64,000 bases of DNA from Macrotis lagotis (GCF_037893015.1 NC_133665.1:106359937-106423936), one strand, 5' to 3'; positions 1 to 11,789 are shown, counted from the first letter of the stretch. Translations and numbers: made by a program. Notes: generated by a model from the letters alone, not told the origin.

Positions 1-1252
1 TGTATTCCATATGGTTAACATGCTCTATTATATGCTAGGCCTCAGTTTCTCCATTATGAAAGCCAGAGAAGGGAAGAGAGGAAGTAGAGATGAAAGGACA
101 AGTCTGTCACGGATCCTCTGTTTCCCTGGGTTACATCCTGCCTGTTGCTGAGCCTTGTTTTCCATATTTTAATGGTGTATTTTAATGGTGCACTACTACC
201 CTGAGGGTTTGTTTTTTTAAAGGAAACAGGAAAAAATAGAATAAATGAAAAGCTGGAAGGGGGAGAGGGAGAGAGGATTTAACCTAAGACTATGCTCTTA
301 CCTAATCCTCACCTTTCTCTGACAGATGATCCTCAAACCCTAATTCACTCCAATCTATCTTAATTTGAGACCCTGACTGCATTCAAATGACTTAATTTCT
401 TCATCTGTAAAATGAGAATTGAACCAAGAAGAATCAGGGTTCTTCTAGCTCTAAATCCTAGTTTTCTATGACCCTCCCAAAAGACTGTCTCTCTCCAGGA
501 ACTCCCTTACCTTGAGGTAAAACAGTTTATTCTTTCTTCTCTAAGACTTACTCCCTGCCAAATGCACAAATGTCCTTCCCTTCATGCGGTGTGTGTGTGT
601 GGGGGGGGGTGAACCACCTCTAACCAGCCTTAAGTGAGTTAAGGTCAAGGCATGATGAGCCTGATGAATTCTTTTCCAGTGTTGGATTATTTAAGAAGGA
701 TACTAAAGTCCAGGGGATGTAGGAGTAACTAACTCTTTGTCCTGGATGCATAAAGATGCTTCTCTGGATCAGAGACTGATCCTGGGGTGGAGGTGAGTGA
801 CTCACCTCCTACTGTGCTCTAGGGAACCTTTGCCCAGAGAGAGAGTTTGAGCCTCTAGATTCTCAATCCCAACCTGGCTGACTCTGGGAGGGCACGTCTC
901 TGTGGGCTAGTCTATTTCTGCCCTCCATCATGCCAGTCCCAGCTCTTCTTATTGTTATTGAGGGCAGGTCTCTTTGGGTCTGGGTTTCTTCCATTATAAA
1001 AAGGGGGAGGGGTCAAATTAGATGATCTCTAAAATGCTTTCCTTTCTAAATCCTATAATCTACCATTCCTCTTTGGCATTCCTCTTCCTCTGTATTCCTG
1101 TTTTTTTTTCCCAAAATTGCTTCATTCTCTCTTACTTTAGGGCTGCCTGGGGGTCATTCCCTGCATGAGCTGGCATTATCTAGACACAGCCAACTGCCTC
1201 CCCCCACCCACTGGGTCACAGGGAGGGAGGTAGAGAGGGAAAGAAAGAAGGG

Positions 1253-1270
1253 AGGGCCCCCTGCTCCCTT
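1253..1270 (-). promoter_or_regulatory. Weak CTCF-like motif
   Basis: Read on the minus strand, GGAGCAGGGGGCCCT matches about 12 of 15 positions of the CTCF core (CCAGCAGGGGGCGCT type). Motif only, no proof of binding. Confidence 0.2.
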
Positions 1271-1948
1271 CTCACTGTGGTTGCTGTTACCGACACCTCC
1301 TGATTTAGTGGCAGCTGTGAATATCATCTCTGCCTGTGGCCTCCCCCACCTACCCTGAAAAACCTCTAGGGACCCAGGAACCCCTGTCCTCTCTCTGCAG
1401 GGAACTGACCCGGCCCATATTGTTCTAAGACCTTCACACAACAGACAGCTCTCCCTTTCCTCTCCTTCTTTCTTCAGCCAACATGGGGCCGTCCTTGGCT
1501 CCAGGAGGGGAAAACTGACCTGATTTGACTATCTGAAAGTCTTTGTCTCCCCCCTGAGCACCACAGTTCAAGGCAGTTCCCGTCAGTGGGAACTGTTCTA
1601 TTTAATGTCCAAAGTTCAGGAGCCTGCAGCTTCCTTCCAGGAGAAGAGGGAATAGGTGAAGCAAGACTCTTGGTTTTGGAGCAGTCTTGTAAAGTATCAT
1701 GTTGTAATGGAAAGATCTAGGGCATCCTCTGCTATTTACTGCCCCGGTGACATTGGTCAGGTCACTCATTCTCTCTGTACCTCAGTTTTGTCTTCTGTAA
1801 AATTAAATGTTATATTTGAAGATCTCTAAGGTTCTGAGTTCTATGGTCTCTTTTCATTTGCTTTGGTTGCTCCACTTCTTCCCATAACTCTAACTCCATC
1901 CTCACCACCATCCAATTTCCCCAGAGACTGGGACTGGGGAAGCATGTC

Positions 1949-1989
1949 TTTATTTATTTATTTATTTATTTAATTTTATTTATTTATTT
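1949..1989. repeat. (TTTA)n microsatellite
   Basis: About ten tandem TTTA units with one interruption (TTTAATTTTA). Confidence 0.9.
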
Positions 1990-4821
1990 GAGGAGGACCA
2001 GAACTCATCTCCTTCTCCCTCCAGTAGCCCTTTAGTTTCTCCATAAGGATGGAAGGAGAAAGTTGAACCTAAGACTAGGTTTGACCCTTCACGGTACTGA
2101 GAGCTGACCCTTGTTCCCTTATCCACCTAGGCAGTTTTCTTCTCTCCAAGGAAGTTGGGGAGCTCCCCCCAACCCCAACATTCACCACCACATTCACTTT
2201 TCACTAAGTCATAGTCGGAGAATCTATTGGAAGGCAAGGAAGAGAAAGAGAATGAACATCTATCAGGAAACATGAACAGGTGTTTCTATGGCAATGGAAG
2301 TTTTAAAAGAAGGGGAAGAGTGGGGTAAAGGATGTAAATGGGCACATGAACCAGCCCCCTCTTGCCTAGGATGTTTGTCATTAGCTAGGATATCTAGTTG
2401 GTGAGATTTCTTTCTCATACCACAGCCACCTTAGGAAGGGGCTAATGTTCAGAGGGAGTGGAAAGAGGAGAGGTAAGAGTCAGGGGTTAGATAATATTCC
2501 CTTATAACTCTTAGTTTCTGTTATTCTTAAGAAGCCTGAGAGGGAAAGACAAAGTAACTAAAATCGAGAAACTTTGTAAGGGGTAGGGAAGAGAACATCC
2601 CCACCAGTACAAGTTATACAGAATAAGAAAAAAAAAACAGGAGAGAGAGAATGAGCAAATGAACTGGAGAGAGAGAAAGAGAATGAGAAAATGGATAAGA
2701 GAACTGCAGAGTTAATGGCAGAAGGGAGGAGGGAGAAGGGAGAGAGGAAGGACCAGTGAATGCACCTTTTTTTTTTTTTTTGGTAAGAAGGCCAGAGCTG
2801 TGATCTCAGAGCACTTTAGGGAACCCCTAAAGTGTGTGGAGTTTGTAGCCCTCGAAGATAGAAAAAGGCAGGAAACTGTTCCTGGTGCCTTCCTATTTCT
2901 CTCTAGTGTTGGTTGCTCCCCCTCCTGGTGCCCCTATATCTGAAAGGGGAATAGAGATGAAAGTGTGGGAGGCAAAAGTACTAGGCTCTCATCCCCTAGA
3001 GGTAGGCATAAGGTCCCAAACAAATCTCCAAACCAGATCAGATGCATCTGAGATCAGGAAAGTAGCCAGTTGCTTTAAATTGCTCCAGTCCCTGAAACAC
3101 ATCGTTGATCAGAGGATGGAAAAACAGCAGTGTCATGAATTGGAAGATGGGCAGGTCAGTCCCGATTCACCTGAGATTCACCACCCTCAGCACCCACTCT
3201 TGTCCCACTCCCTCTCCTGCCTTCCATCAAGACATTCAAGAGGAAAAATATCAAGGATTGCAAGGATTTGTCATCAGCTTCAACATGTCGGAAGAGCTTG
3301 GGGAGGGAATAGAGCTTGAGAGTCTAGAGTTGAGTCAGGCCCCAGACTAGCCCCATCATTTTCTCTGTTCATTCTTTGCCTTTTCCATACTGAATCCAAA
3401 CACTTTCCCTAGAACTATCCAGTCCCAAGACCTTGGGGACTATCTTCCCTTCCCCTCCACACTCCCAAAGCAAGAACTAGGGAAGCAGAAGATGTGGCTG
3501 AAGAGCTGAGAGCTGAGGGAAAACAAAGCTTAAGGTCACCAAGGCTGCTTCAGTCTCCATTTCTGACTAGCAAGCTCTCTCCTCCAGGGGGTCTGTTAAG
3601 AGGTATAACTAAAGAAGGAAAATGAATGGTTCTCTCCATGGCTCAAAGTAGAGAAATGGCAGTTGCATAATCTTATTTCCTTTCCCTGTACCTCAATTTC
3701 TCCCCTGTCCTGAGCATATAGCTCTCAAAGATAAAAAGATTTTCTCCTTACACACCAGTGAGAGGTGGTGGAGGAAGAAGAATTGGGGTTTCAGGAGGAG
3801 ATGGAAGACAGGCAGGACATTGCCAGTGACATGGTAGTGTCACCAAGAGGCCACACAAGCCACCTTTAATATAGTGATCTTTCTCTAGTGCAATCACCAA
3901 ACCCCACCCCTGCACACATACAGTCCCCAGAAATGAGGACAGGGAAGCTATTTTCTATTTCCCAGCCCTTACTCTTCCAGCCCCTCAGAGAGCACCCCAC
4001 TACTAAACACCCAGGATGGTAATTGTGAAATTAATTTCATGGGAGAGAGATCAGAGCCCCAAGACCTAATTGTGATTCCAATATGAGCCCCCAAACCTAA
4101 TATAATTCCAATTTGAGTCCCAAGACCTAATAATATTCCAATATGAGAATATTTCAGAAAACAATGCCCACTGCTAAGAGGGTTAGAGCCAAGTTCTGAT
4201 CTTCTATGCTCCCCAATTATCCTTTCTACCTGTAATTATTGTCCAGAGGATCATCTAATCCCTGCAGAATTGGAGAGTGTAAAGGTGTCCCATGCTTTCA
4301 CTGACGGGCCCCACCCCATCATATTCTGGCCTTCTCAAATTCCAATAGGGAACCAATTGAGCTTATGGAGGAGTTTGGGACACATGGAGAAGCTCAGACC
4401 TCAGTCCTTCCTCAAGCCTCTCTGCTTCTCATTCCTCATTCTTGGTAGAATATGATTACCATATCCCTGGTCCAGTCTAAGGATAGTGCCAACAGTAGTT
4501 ACCAGGTTGGTAGGGTTGGGGGTGGGGAGAGGGAAATAGAAAGAGTCTGGAAGGAAGGGGGTTGAAACCATCAAAAGCTGGGGCTTGTTCAGAAGGCAGT
4601 GGGGCACAATTCTTTGGGCAGAGCAATAGTGAGGACAAAGGTAGTAGAATGCTGGGTTGTCAAGGCTTCTAGGGATGGTAGGGGGGAATGTTTCTAGAAA
4701 TGAGTTCCCCAGTACAAAAAGTGGAAGAAACTAGGGAGGGACCTACTTGGAAGTTCACAGCTGGCCATGCTGGCAAAGGCATAAAACCAGCTTCCTCTTC
4801 TATTTCCCTTTCCCCACCCAT

Positions 4822-4864
4822 ACACACACACACACACACACACCACACACACCACACACACACA
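4822..4864. repeat. (AC)n microsatellite
   Basis: Interrupted AC dinucleotide run with CCAC interruptions. Confidence 0.95.
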
Positions 4865-5429
4865 TAACAAGAGTACTGTTCTCCAAGTAACAAGCTGAGT
4901 AGCTCGAGACCCTAAGGATTCTTCTGTGGCCTAATCGGTCAGTTATCTCTACTCCTTCCTCCACCCTTAGCTTCCATTCTAGGAAAACTGCCTCATAGAT
5001 GGAGTCCCTACCTGCACATATATGCACAGTGAACAAACGCACAGACTAATGAGGCCTAACCGCCCCCCAGCCAGAAACATGTGCCTGCAAGCCCCTCCCC
5101 CATCTCACTCGCGCACATGTATCTGCACCCACGCCCCTCTTCCCCCCCCCATCTCCGACCCGAACACATGGACACCCGCACTCATGGGCACCTGGTCTAC
5201 ACGTGAGCACCCCGGCCCCAACCGAGTCCTTAGGCTGCGGCTGCAGTCACCCAGTATCGAAGGTCTGGCCCAAAGAGTGGGGGGTGAGAATCCTCAGCCC
5301 GGATTCCAAAATGGGTTAACTCCTTCTTTCCCAGCCCCCACCCAAATCTTCTCTTCCAGCCCCCTGGGCGTTTTGTCACCAATAAAGAACTCCCGGTTGT
5401 CATGGAAATCAGTGTTGGTCTGAACCGTG

Positions 5430-5557
5430 TGAGAGAGAGGGAGGGAGGGAGGGAGGGGGAGAGAGAGAGAGAGACAGAGAGAGACAGAGAGAGACAGAGA
5501 GAGAGAGACAGAGAGAAACACAGACAAATACACAGAGAGACCGAGACAGACAAGAGG

Positions 5558-5606
<49 letters not shown>
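5430..5606. repeat. GAGA / GAGACA purine-rich low-complexity tract
   Basis: About 177 bp of GGGA, GAGACA and pure GA repeats. The only pyrimidines are scattered C and T, so it is nearly homopurine. All open frames across it are low-complexity artefacts. It begins about 860 bp inside the proposed minus-strand transcript from the CpG island. Confidence 0.9.
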
Positions 5607-5610
<4 letters not shown>

Positions 5611-5699
5611 GCAGGACAGAGATACAGATAGAGACAGATGGGGGGTGGTGGTTGGGGGATCCCTCTAGGGAAACAGGGAAGGGGTTGGGGGGGGATCCG

Positions 5700-6600
5700 A
5701 GCAAGGGGAAGGGAAAAAGGCAAAACAGATTCTCTCAGGATCCCGGAGTGCCTGCACACAGTAGGTGTGCTGATTTAATTGAATGTTGTTCTATCCATAG
5801 TATAAGCGGGTCAGTTGACAGTAGCTCTGGCTCCCTGCTGAGCCAGCCTTTCTGTCCCCAGGGTCTGGGGATCAGGATGGCCAGAGACAAGGGTGTAAGG
5901 AGGGGCCGGGAGGTGAGGGGATATGTCGGAGCACATGTCGTTCGGGGGAGCGGCTCCAGAACTTTAGCTCCCAGACCTTCTCCGGGCCGGGGGGGGGGCA
6001 CCCCTCCCCCACCCGTGGGGAGCCCGCGTGTTCAGCCTGTCAGGATGCTCAGTTCGGCTCTCCCAGCTAATCTTCCCTGACCCCCCTCCCAGAGGCACTC
6101 AGTTCTTCCCATTCTTAGGGCCCCGCAAAGCCACAGAAGCCCCCCCCCTTCCCCGACATAATACACAAATATCCCCACTCCGGTTGATGTGCCACCAAGC
6201 CTCCACCTCACCGAATTTAACCCCTCCGCCCCATCCAGCCCAGGGCCAACCCGCGGGTGCCCCTAACCCCACCCCTGGTCTCAGAGACCCACCTGCAGCG
6301 CCTGTCCCGTCACGAGGAGGAAGGTAGCGGCTCGAGGCTCCAGGGGCTTCGGAAGGTCCAGGGACGCCGCAGTTGGCGGCAGGACAGAGTCAGTTCTGGG
6401 CGGGGGAGATGCGGCGCCGAGTCCAGCCGCTCCCCAGCTCCGCGCGCCTCCAGCATCGCCCGCCGCTCCCCAGCGCAAGATTCGCACCGGGGGCCGGAGG
6501 CGGGTCGGATGGGTGGAGCTTTAGCCTATTTGGGTCTGCCCCCGTGGGGGCGGAGCCATGAGCCTGGGCGAGGGGTGGTGGTGGGGAGTTGGAGAGGAAT
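5700..6600. promoter_or_regulatory. CpG island with GC boxes (promoter)
   Basis: This is the only GC-rich, CpG-dense stretch in an otherwise CpG-poor window. It contains GC boxes (GGGGGCGGAGCC at 6,546-6,557, GGGCGGGG near 6,398), several CG-rich words around 6,300-6,520, and a near-CArG/A-T motif CCCAAATAGG on the minus strand just inside the GC box. Such islands in mammals normally mark a transcription start. Direction is inferred from the splice donor described in the next entry. Confidence 0.7.
6293..6490 (-). other. Putative non-coding first exon (CAMKV?)
   Basis: Read on the minus strand, the GC-rich block downstream of the GC box at 6,546-6,557 runs to CTGCAG followed by GTGGGT. That is a good splice donor, at 6,293/6,292. 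The 5' end (about 6,490) is a guess from GC-box spacing. No conserved open frame starts in it, so it would be 5' untranslated. From remembered human gene order (CAMKV on the strand leading away from ACTL11P), the gene could be CAMKV, with coding exons left of position 1. That assignment is inference only. A plus-strand transcript from the same island, or a bidirectional one, cannot be excluded. Confidence 0.35.
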
Positions 6601-7387
6601 CAAAATACACTGGTGACTCACCCTGTTTGCCTAGCCCACTCCCCAACCCTAATTCTCAGGGGAGATTCTGCCCAGTGTCCGAGTTCTGGACCTTCGATTC
6701 ACCGCAGTCCTCCAGCCCCCTCCTTCACTCGGGAATCAGGGAAGAATTCTAAAGCCTGCCATGGAGAAGGGAGTAGGCAGAACTAAATCTTCACGTACCC
6801 ATTTTACAGAAGAGGAAACTAAGAAAGGAAACGTTCTGCCCAGGGTAGCTCAGCAAGCCGAGATGCTTTCTTTAGGGACCCAAATTGCTTTAGTCCTTTC
6901 CTAATTTTCAGTCCCTAAGCAGAGATCGGGCTCACTGTCAGAAGATGTCTTGCCCTGCAGATGCCAAGAATGAGGAGGGACTTGGGAATTTGGAAGGAGA
7001 AGGAGAGAAAGCCCTGGGGCAGAGATTGGACTGGGTGTGCAAAGAAAAAGGCAGAAAACATGCATACAATTCATGTTAATGTGTCTGTGCTGACGCACAT
7101 CAGCTTATGTTGGGGATACAAATGTGTTTGTGTCTCTATGAATGTGCACTGAATTGGTAGGCGTTTGTATGGATGTCTGAACATGTGAATATCGTGTGTT
7201 TCTATATATCGCGTCTACATAGATGTGTTCATAAACTGCATCAATATGTAAGTCTGACATTTAGGGGTTATATTGGAGAACCGGTTATATTAATTGTCCT
7301 TCCCCACCTCCCTTCCGTTTTCACTGGATAGTATTATGAGACAGTAGCTGGGAAGGACTAAGATGAGAGTAAACTAGGTAAAAAAGG
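6601..7387. other. No recognised gene; flank of CpG island
   Basis: A MIR-like fragment is visible at 6,790-6,890 (cattttacagaagaggaaact). The stretch 7,080-7,260 is GT/TA-rich with repeated 'gtgtgt/atgtgt' words. No exon recognised. Confidence 0.5.
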
Positions 7388-7620
7388 AGGAATAGGAGGA
7401 GGAGGAGGAAGAAGAAGAAGAAGAAGAAGAAGAAGAAGAAGAAGAAGAAGAAGAAGAAGAAGAAGAAAAGGAAGGAAGGAAGGAAGGAAGGAAGGAAGGA
7501 AGGAAGGAAGGGAGGGAGGGAGGGAGGGAGGGAGGGAGGAAGGAAGGAAGGAAGGAAGGAAGGAAGGAAGGAAGGAAGGAAGGAAGGAAGGAAGGAAGGA
7601 AGGAAGGAAGGAAGAAGAAG
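7388..7620. repeat. Homopurine (GAA)n-(GGAA)n tract
   Basis: About 230 bp with no pyrimidine: GGA units, about 23 GAA units to about 7,468, then about 35 tetranucleotide GGAA/GGGA units to about 7,612, then GAAGAAG. Poly-L/poly-F/S frames here are artefacts. Mirror-symmetric homopurine runs of this kind can form triplex (H-DNA). Confidence 0.95.
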
Positions 7621-7880
7621 CAGCTCTGAGAATCGCCTCACCGGACTTTAACGATCCGACTGAACAGCATTCTGAAGGGCTACTGAACTGAATTGTATCC
7701 TGGCAATCTCCAACCTTCTGCCCTCGGTTCAGCACTCGGACAGCTCCTTTACTCACTCTGGATGCTACTTTTCACTACTTCATGTTCTTAGGTTTCTCTC
7801 GCCTTTGGCTTAAGCTCCTTGGCATAGTATTAATTTTCCAAGATTAAAATAAATACTTTAAAATAGAGTAAAGTTATATA

Positions 7881-8003
7881 TACAGTGTATCCCAAAAGTC
7901 TTAGTCCAGTTTTAAGCTTTAACTGTTTTTTGTCTTGCTTTGTTTTAAATAGATTTAAGTTCTTAATAGGTTAAAACTGCATTAAGACTTTTGGGACAAT
8001 TTG
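7881..8003. mobile_element. Short mariner-type inverted-repeat element (MITE)
   Basis: Two inverted arms of about 35 bp face each other across a roughly 45 bp centre. The left arm begins TATCCCAAAAGTCTTAG (about 7,888) and the right arm, read on the other strand, TGTCCCAAAAGTCTTAA (from about 7,997). The arms share CCCAAAAGTCTTA-TxCAGTTTTAA. The word 'cccaaaagtctt' is typical of mariner/Tc1 terminal repeats, and TA dinucleotides flank the left end. There is no transposase, so it is non-autonomous. Confidence 0.7.
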
Positions 8004-8009
8004 CATTTC

Positions 8010-8400
8010 TAGTGATTAATCAATCAACAAGACATTACTGAATTATCTATTTCGATTCAGGTTACCAACTATGGAGAATTCAAATAAATAGAAGGAGGTC
8101 TGTGTCTTTCAGAGTAGCCACACTGAACAAAATTAAGGGTAATGTCAAACTGTGTATTCTCAGTACCTCATATGTCTCATAGAAAGTGTAAAATTTTATA
8201 AAAGCAATCACTGTGAACTGAAGTGGTCTGGGAAGCCTTTGTAGAGGAGTTTGTGATTTGAGCCAGGCCCTGAAACACAGAATTTGGAAGGAAGGGGATA
8301 GGGCATTCTAGGGAAGATTAAAAACCCAGAAGTGGAAATGGAAAAGACCAGTTCCCTGGTATGAAGAGACTCTGAAGCCTGCTGTTTAAAGGCCCTTATG
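8010..8400 (+). repeat. Old LINE-derived repeat ('atcaacaagacattactga' family)
   Basis: It resembles other copies in this window (12,875; 30,030; 52,860; 58,025; 63,220). The pattern is a 'caataaacatttattaagt' start, a 'caaggagtttac' block and a 'gaaggcttcctgtagaagg' block. The exact family name is not certain. Confidence 0.5.
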
Positions 8401-9160
8401 TAAGTTATCTAATCCACCTCTTTATCTCCAGGCAGATCTGAGAATAACAGATATAACATCACATTGGAGAGAGAGAGAGAAGGTGTTGCTATAATCTCTG
8501 TATACTTTCCTGACTCCTTCACCCTAGCTTGTGTCTAAGGAGATCACCACTGTGATCACATGGTCCAAAATTAGAGATTGTGGACTTCTCTTAGAATGGT
8601 CCTGTCCTGGGCACCACTCTTGCTTTGAGGAGCCTAAGTGCCATATTAATAAAGATTCAGATACATGCATTGGACAAATACAACAAGATCTCAATTTTTC
8701 ATTAGAAGAGAGGATTCAGAATGATGATGATGCATCACATTAGATAATCCTTCAAAATAGTTCTTTTGGCTTCAGAATGCCCAATTTGAAAGGAAGCAGA
8801 TATATCTCCCCTATCCTATCTAACTAATATTGGAAAAGGTATCTCTTTTCTGGTTCACAGAGATCCATGGTAATGGAAGGTACCCCAGTGGGAGCTTCCT
8901 TAAAATTCTCATCACTTTACCTGAATCTTTCTTTTGTACTTATTCTACATTATATAAAAGTTATTTGCATGTGTGTCTTTCCCCCTCTGAATTTGCAAAT
9001 ACCCAGAGTGGAGAGGCTGTGTTATTCAGAGAATCTGCATGCAGATAATTGAGAACTAATTTCATGTTTATTAAATGACACTAAAGAAGTTCTTTTGGTT
9101 TCTAGTTTATTGTCCTTGGCAGCCACAGATGACCCACTAGTAGTAGCACACATTCATATA

Positions 9161-9164
<4 letters not shown>
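8401..9164. other. No recognised gene
   Basis: Unassigned sequence with a short GA run at 8,468-8,482 and an ATG repeat-like patch at 8,720-8,735. The open frame at 8,531-8,743 shows no recognisable motif. Confidence 0.5.

Positions 9165-9211
<47 letters not shown>
9165..9211. repeat. (TA)n microsatellite
   Basis: About 23 uninterrupted TA units. Confidence 0.95.
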
Positions 9212-9213
<2 letters not shown>

Positions 9214-9279
9214 TTCTTTTTTCTGTCAAGGATACCACTGTTGTACACAGAAAGCAAGTTGGAGACTAAATGAAATTTA

Positions 9280-9950
9280 GAAGTGGAATTTTTATTTACT
9301 TCGGAGGTTATTAGGGGCTAAGCCCAAATCTAACAACCCCAAGAATAGAATGAGCAAGGTTTTTTATAGTGTTTTGAGGGGCAGGGGTATCATGAGGAAA
9401 CAGGGTACAGAAGCAGAAATAGCAGTTAGATATATTTCCTTGTCAGACTGTTGCACACATGTGACATAATATAGATAGGAGGCCAATAAAAGACAGAAGG
9501 GGGTCAGGGTCTAACATGTTTTCTGGGGTATGGGACAGTCACATACCAGAGAAATTTAGGTCGGGGGGAGTTTACTATCTCACAGCTCCAGCTTCACCTG
9601 GAGAGGGGGGTGGATACAGTTTTAGGAGGGAGCAGGATTATTGCAGAAACAGCAAAAGGATTAGGTTAGCAAGAACATTTAGTGAGTCTCAGATAAAATT
9701 TATGGCATATCTTGAGATTCTCAGGGTCAACTATTTGAGCCCTGTCAGTATGTTTACAGACTTAAGTACATTAGCCAAATTGTATTTCTGGGGAGTTTCC
9801 TGGGACCCAGAAAAGTATCAAGGACACCCTTTACACAGTATTAATATTGTACTTCACCACCATCATTTCAATCACCCAGCTTCACAGAATGGGGGTCATC
9901 TGTATTTTCACTCACTCACCCCTTAGTTCCAACTAGCTGCCATGTTTTGT
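9280..9950. other. Unclassified block, possibly LTR-derived
   Basis: It has no match to the SINE or LINE patterns seen elsewhere. It carries 'ccaataaaagac' at about 9,482 and is rather G-rich from 9,370 to 9,610, which could fit an old LTR. No paired copy or TG...CA ends could be fixed. No coding motif recognised. Confidence 0.2.
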
Positions 9951-9989
9951 TTATTCCCTCTCCACTATATCTCCTTATTTGTTCACTTC

Positions 9990-10555
9990 TACCCAATTCA
10001 CACAGCTGTTATCCAAATTCAGTTCTTCATCTCTCCTCTCTTAACTGCTCTCCCAGCGTGAAGTTTCTCCTATCTTGAAACTACCTTTTGTACAATTACC
10101 AAATTGACACTCAGTCAGATCTGATCACATCAGGACTCTAAGAAATTTCAGTAATTCCTCATTGCCAAAAACCCTTTTTCTGATTTCACATTAATTTTCC
10201 CCACTACCTTTATGTTACAAACAAATTGTTACTCTATCTCATGAATGACATTTCATCACTCACCTTTGTGCTGGTTGTCCTCCATCATACAATGCTCTCA
10301 CCACTTACCTCTGACTCTGGAATTCCTTGATCTCTTAAAGGTTCAAATCAAGTCCAGTCTTTGGTGAGGTCTTTCTGAATCCCTCAGTTGTAAGTTTCCT
10401 TTCCCCAATACTTCATATTTTGCATTCACTTATAAATTTATATGCTGTCTCTCTCCTTGAGTTGAATACAAGTTCCTTATAGTCAGGGTTTTGTCTTTGT
10501 TTCTTTGTCTTCTTCCACTGTTTCTGGCAAATAAATTTTTATTGAATTGAATGAT
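9990..10555 (-). mobile_element. L2-type LINE 3' portion (antisense on plus)
   Basis: Pyrimidine-rich plus strand follows the antisense L2 pattern: 'cagatctgatcacatcaggact', 'tcttaaaggttcaaatcaagtcc', a 'ctccttgagttgaatacaagttcc' block and a terminal '(a)aataaatttttattgaattgaatga'. Diverged and 5'-truncated. Confidence 0.6.
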
Positions 10556-10589
10556 TAATTCTTAGAATTCTATGTCAAGTAATTTTTTA

Positions 10590-10715
10590 TATTTTTTTAA
10601 ACAAATGAGTAAAATGAGGTTCTAAAACAGTTAGTAAGGGTCTAAGCAGAAATTTGAATGCAGGTCTACTGGCTCCAAGTCCAGTTTTCTGGCTACTATG
10701 TTATGCTTTTTTATA
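10590..10715 (+). repeat. MIR-type SINE fragment
   Basis: Carries the CORE-SINE-like order 'aaatgagtaaaatgaggttc', 'gtaagggtctaagcagaaatttgaatgcaggtc', 'tggctccaagtccag'. Confidence 0.6.
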
Positions 10716-11785
10716 CTAATAACATGATGTGACCAGGATTGGCTGTCTTCATATTGAATACACATAGGCTGTATTCTTTGGTAAATATCATTGGTTTCTT
10801 ATGCTTAGTTTGACACATTCTCTCCCATCCTCCCTGTTCTTGTCCATAGGAAAGATAGAAAAATAAAAAGGCAGGATTTGGGGGATCAGACTTAACTGAA
10901 GCTACTGTAGAAGCTATCTTTATTTAGTTCCCAAGGGACCAAAATGGGGGGGGAAGGCTTGAGGATGTGCTCTCAGGAAGGGATGGATGTAAATATATGG
11001 AGATAACCTGCACATAGTTGGAACTCAGTGAATATTAACTGACCATGATGATATATCTATGTGCAACCATGCCTGTGATGGCAAGTGTATACACGTGTCA
11101 AATTTCCTGGTCATCCAGTTGAACATGTACTTTTGTATGTGGATGACTGCACACACAAATCCCCAGGACTGTCCTATCTCTGTTTCTAAGGCACAGGCAT
11201 GCAGATCATAAATGAGGAATAATCTCCAGGGACTTTAGATTCATTTCCATTTTGTGCAGGAGAGGGGAAAGGACAATGCATGACTAACATACCAAAGCAC
11301 CTAATGTCCTAGGAGCAGCAACCTTATCAGGAATTTGGAGTTTCCCTCCTGTATCCTGGTAGGGGACAGGAGTCAGCAAGAACCCAGTGAATATAAACAT
11401 TTTAGATCCTTCTGAAGGTTGGGAGAGGGGAGCAGATACCCATAGAGGGTCTGACCATCCCAGGTTTAAAGGAACTAAGTTTCTTTCATATTTGGAAGTC
11501 CCTTTCTGAATTGGATACAAAGAAAAAAGGACTTAGAGAAGGAAAATTGCAAGTCAGTGTTGCCATAACTACCACCAAGCAGCCCTGAACTGAAGGGATA
11601 TGAAAACAAGGGCCTCTCCAGAATTTAACCACTGAGAAAGCAGGAGATTCTAGTTAAAGTGGTGCAGGAAGAAGGCTGAAGTTTCACTTCAGTTCCATTC
11701 CCAGCTTTTATAGTCTGGGCACCATTATGCCAGAGCTGGATTCTTACCTATCAAATAAGAGGATATGAGAACTCTACTCCCTCCC
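10716..11785. other. No recognised gene
   Basis: Unassigned single-copy-looking sequence. A minus-strand frame at 11,284-11,520 has no recognisable domain and is most likely chance. Confidence 0.5.
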
Positions 11786-11789
11786 TCTA

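Larger units (their letters stand above)
1..5429. other. No recognised exon; intron or intergenic with old SINE pieces
   Basis: I see no convincing coding exon here. Fragments of MIR-type SINE tails are readable at about 375-475, 960-1,065 and 1,690-1,850 (cattcaaatgacttaat, tctgtaaaatgag, then a 'ctaaatcctatgatc' type end). The stretch 2,630-2,760 is purine-rich (GAGA). If the promoter at 6.3-6.6 kb drives a minus-strand transcript, this would be part of its first intron. The kinase-coding exon expected for CAMKV was looked for by eye and not found. Confidence 0.5.

Noticed and set aside
1555..1580. Possible REST/RE1 site (gagcaccac)
   Set aside because: Only the left half matches; the right half fails at several fixed positions.
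2885..3319. 144-codon plus-strand frame
   Set aside because: Begins at GTG, not ATG, has no recognisable domain and no splice or promoter context; likely chance.
5230..5759. Several minus-strand frames rich in Ser/Leu
   Set aside because: They run through the GAGA repeat tract; composition is repeat-driven.
5652..6616. Frames of 99-142 codons across the CpG island
   Set aside because: High GC removes stop codons; no conserved motif, and the region looks like promoter and untranslated exon.
7321..7756. Poly-Leu/Phe/Ser frames
   Set aside because: Pure translation of the GAA/GGAA repeat.
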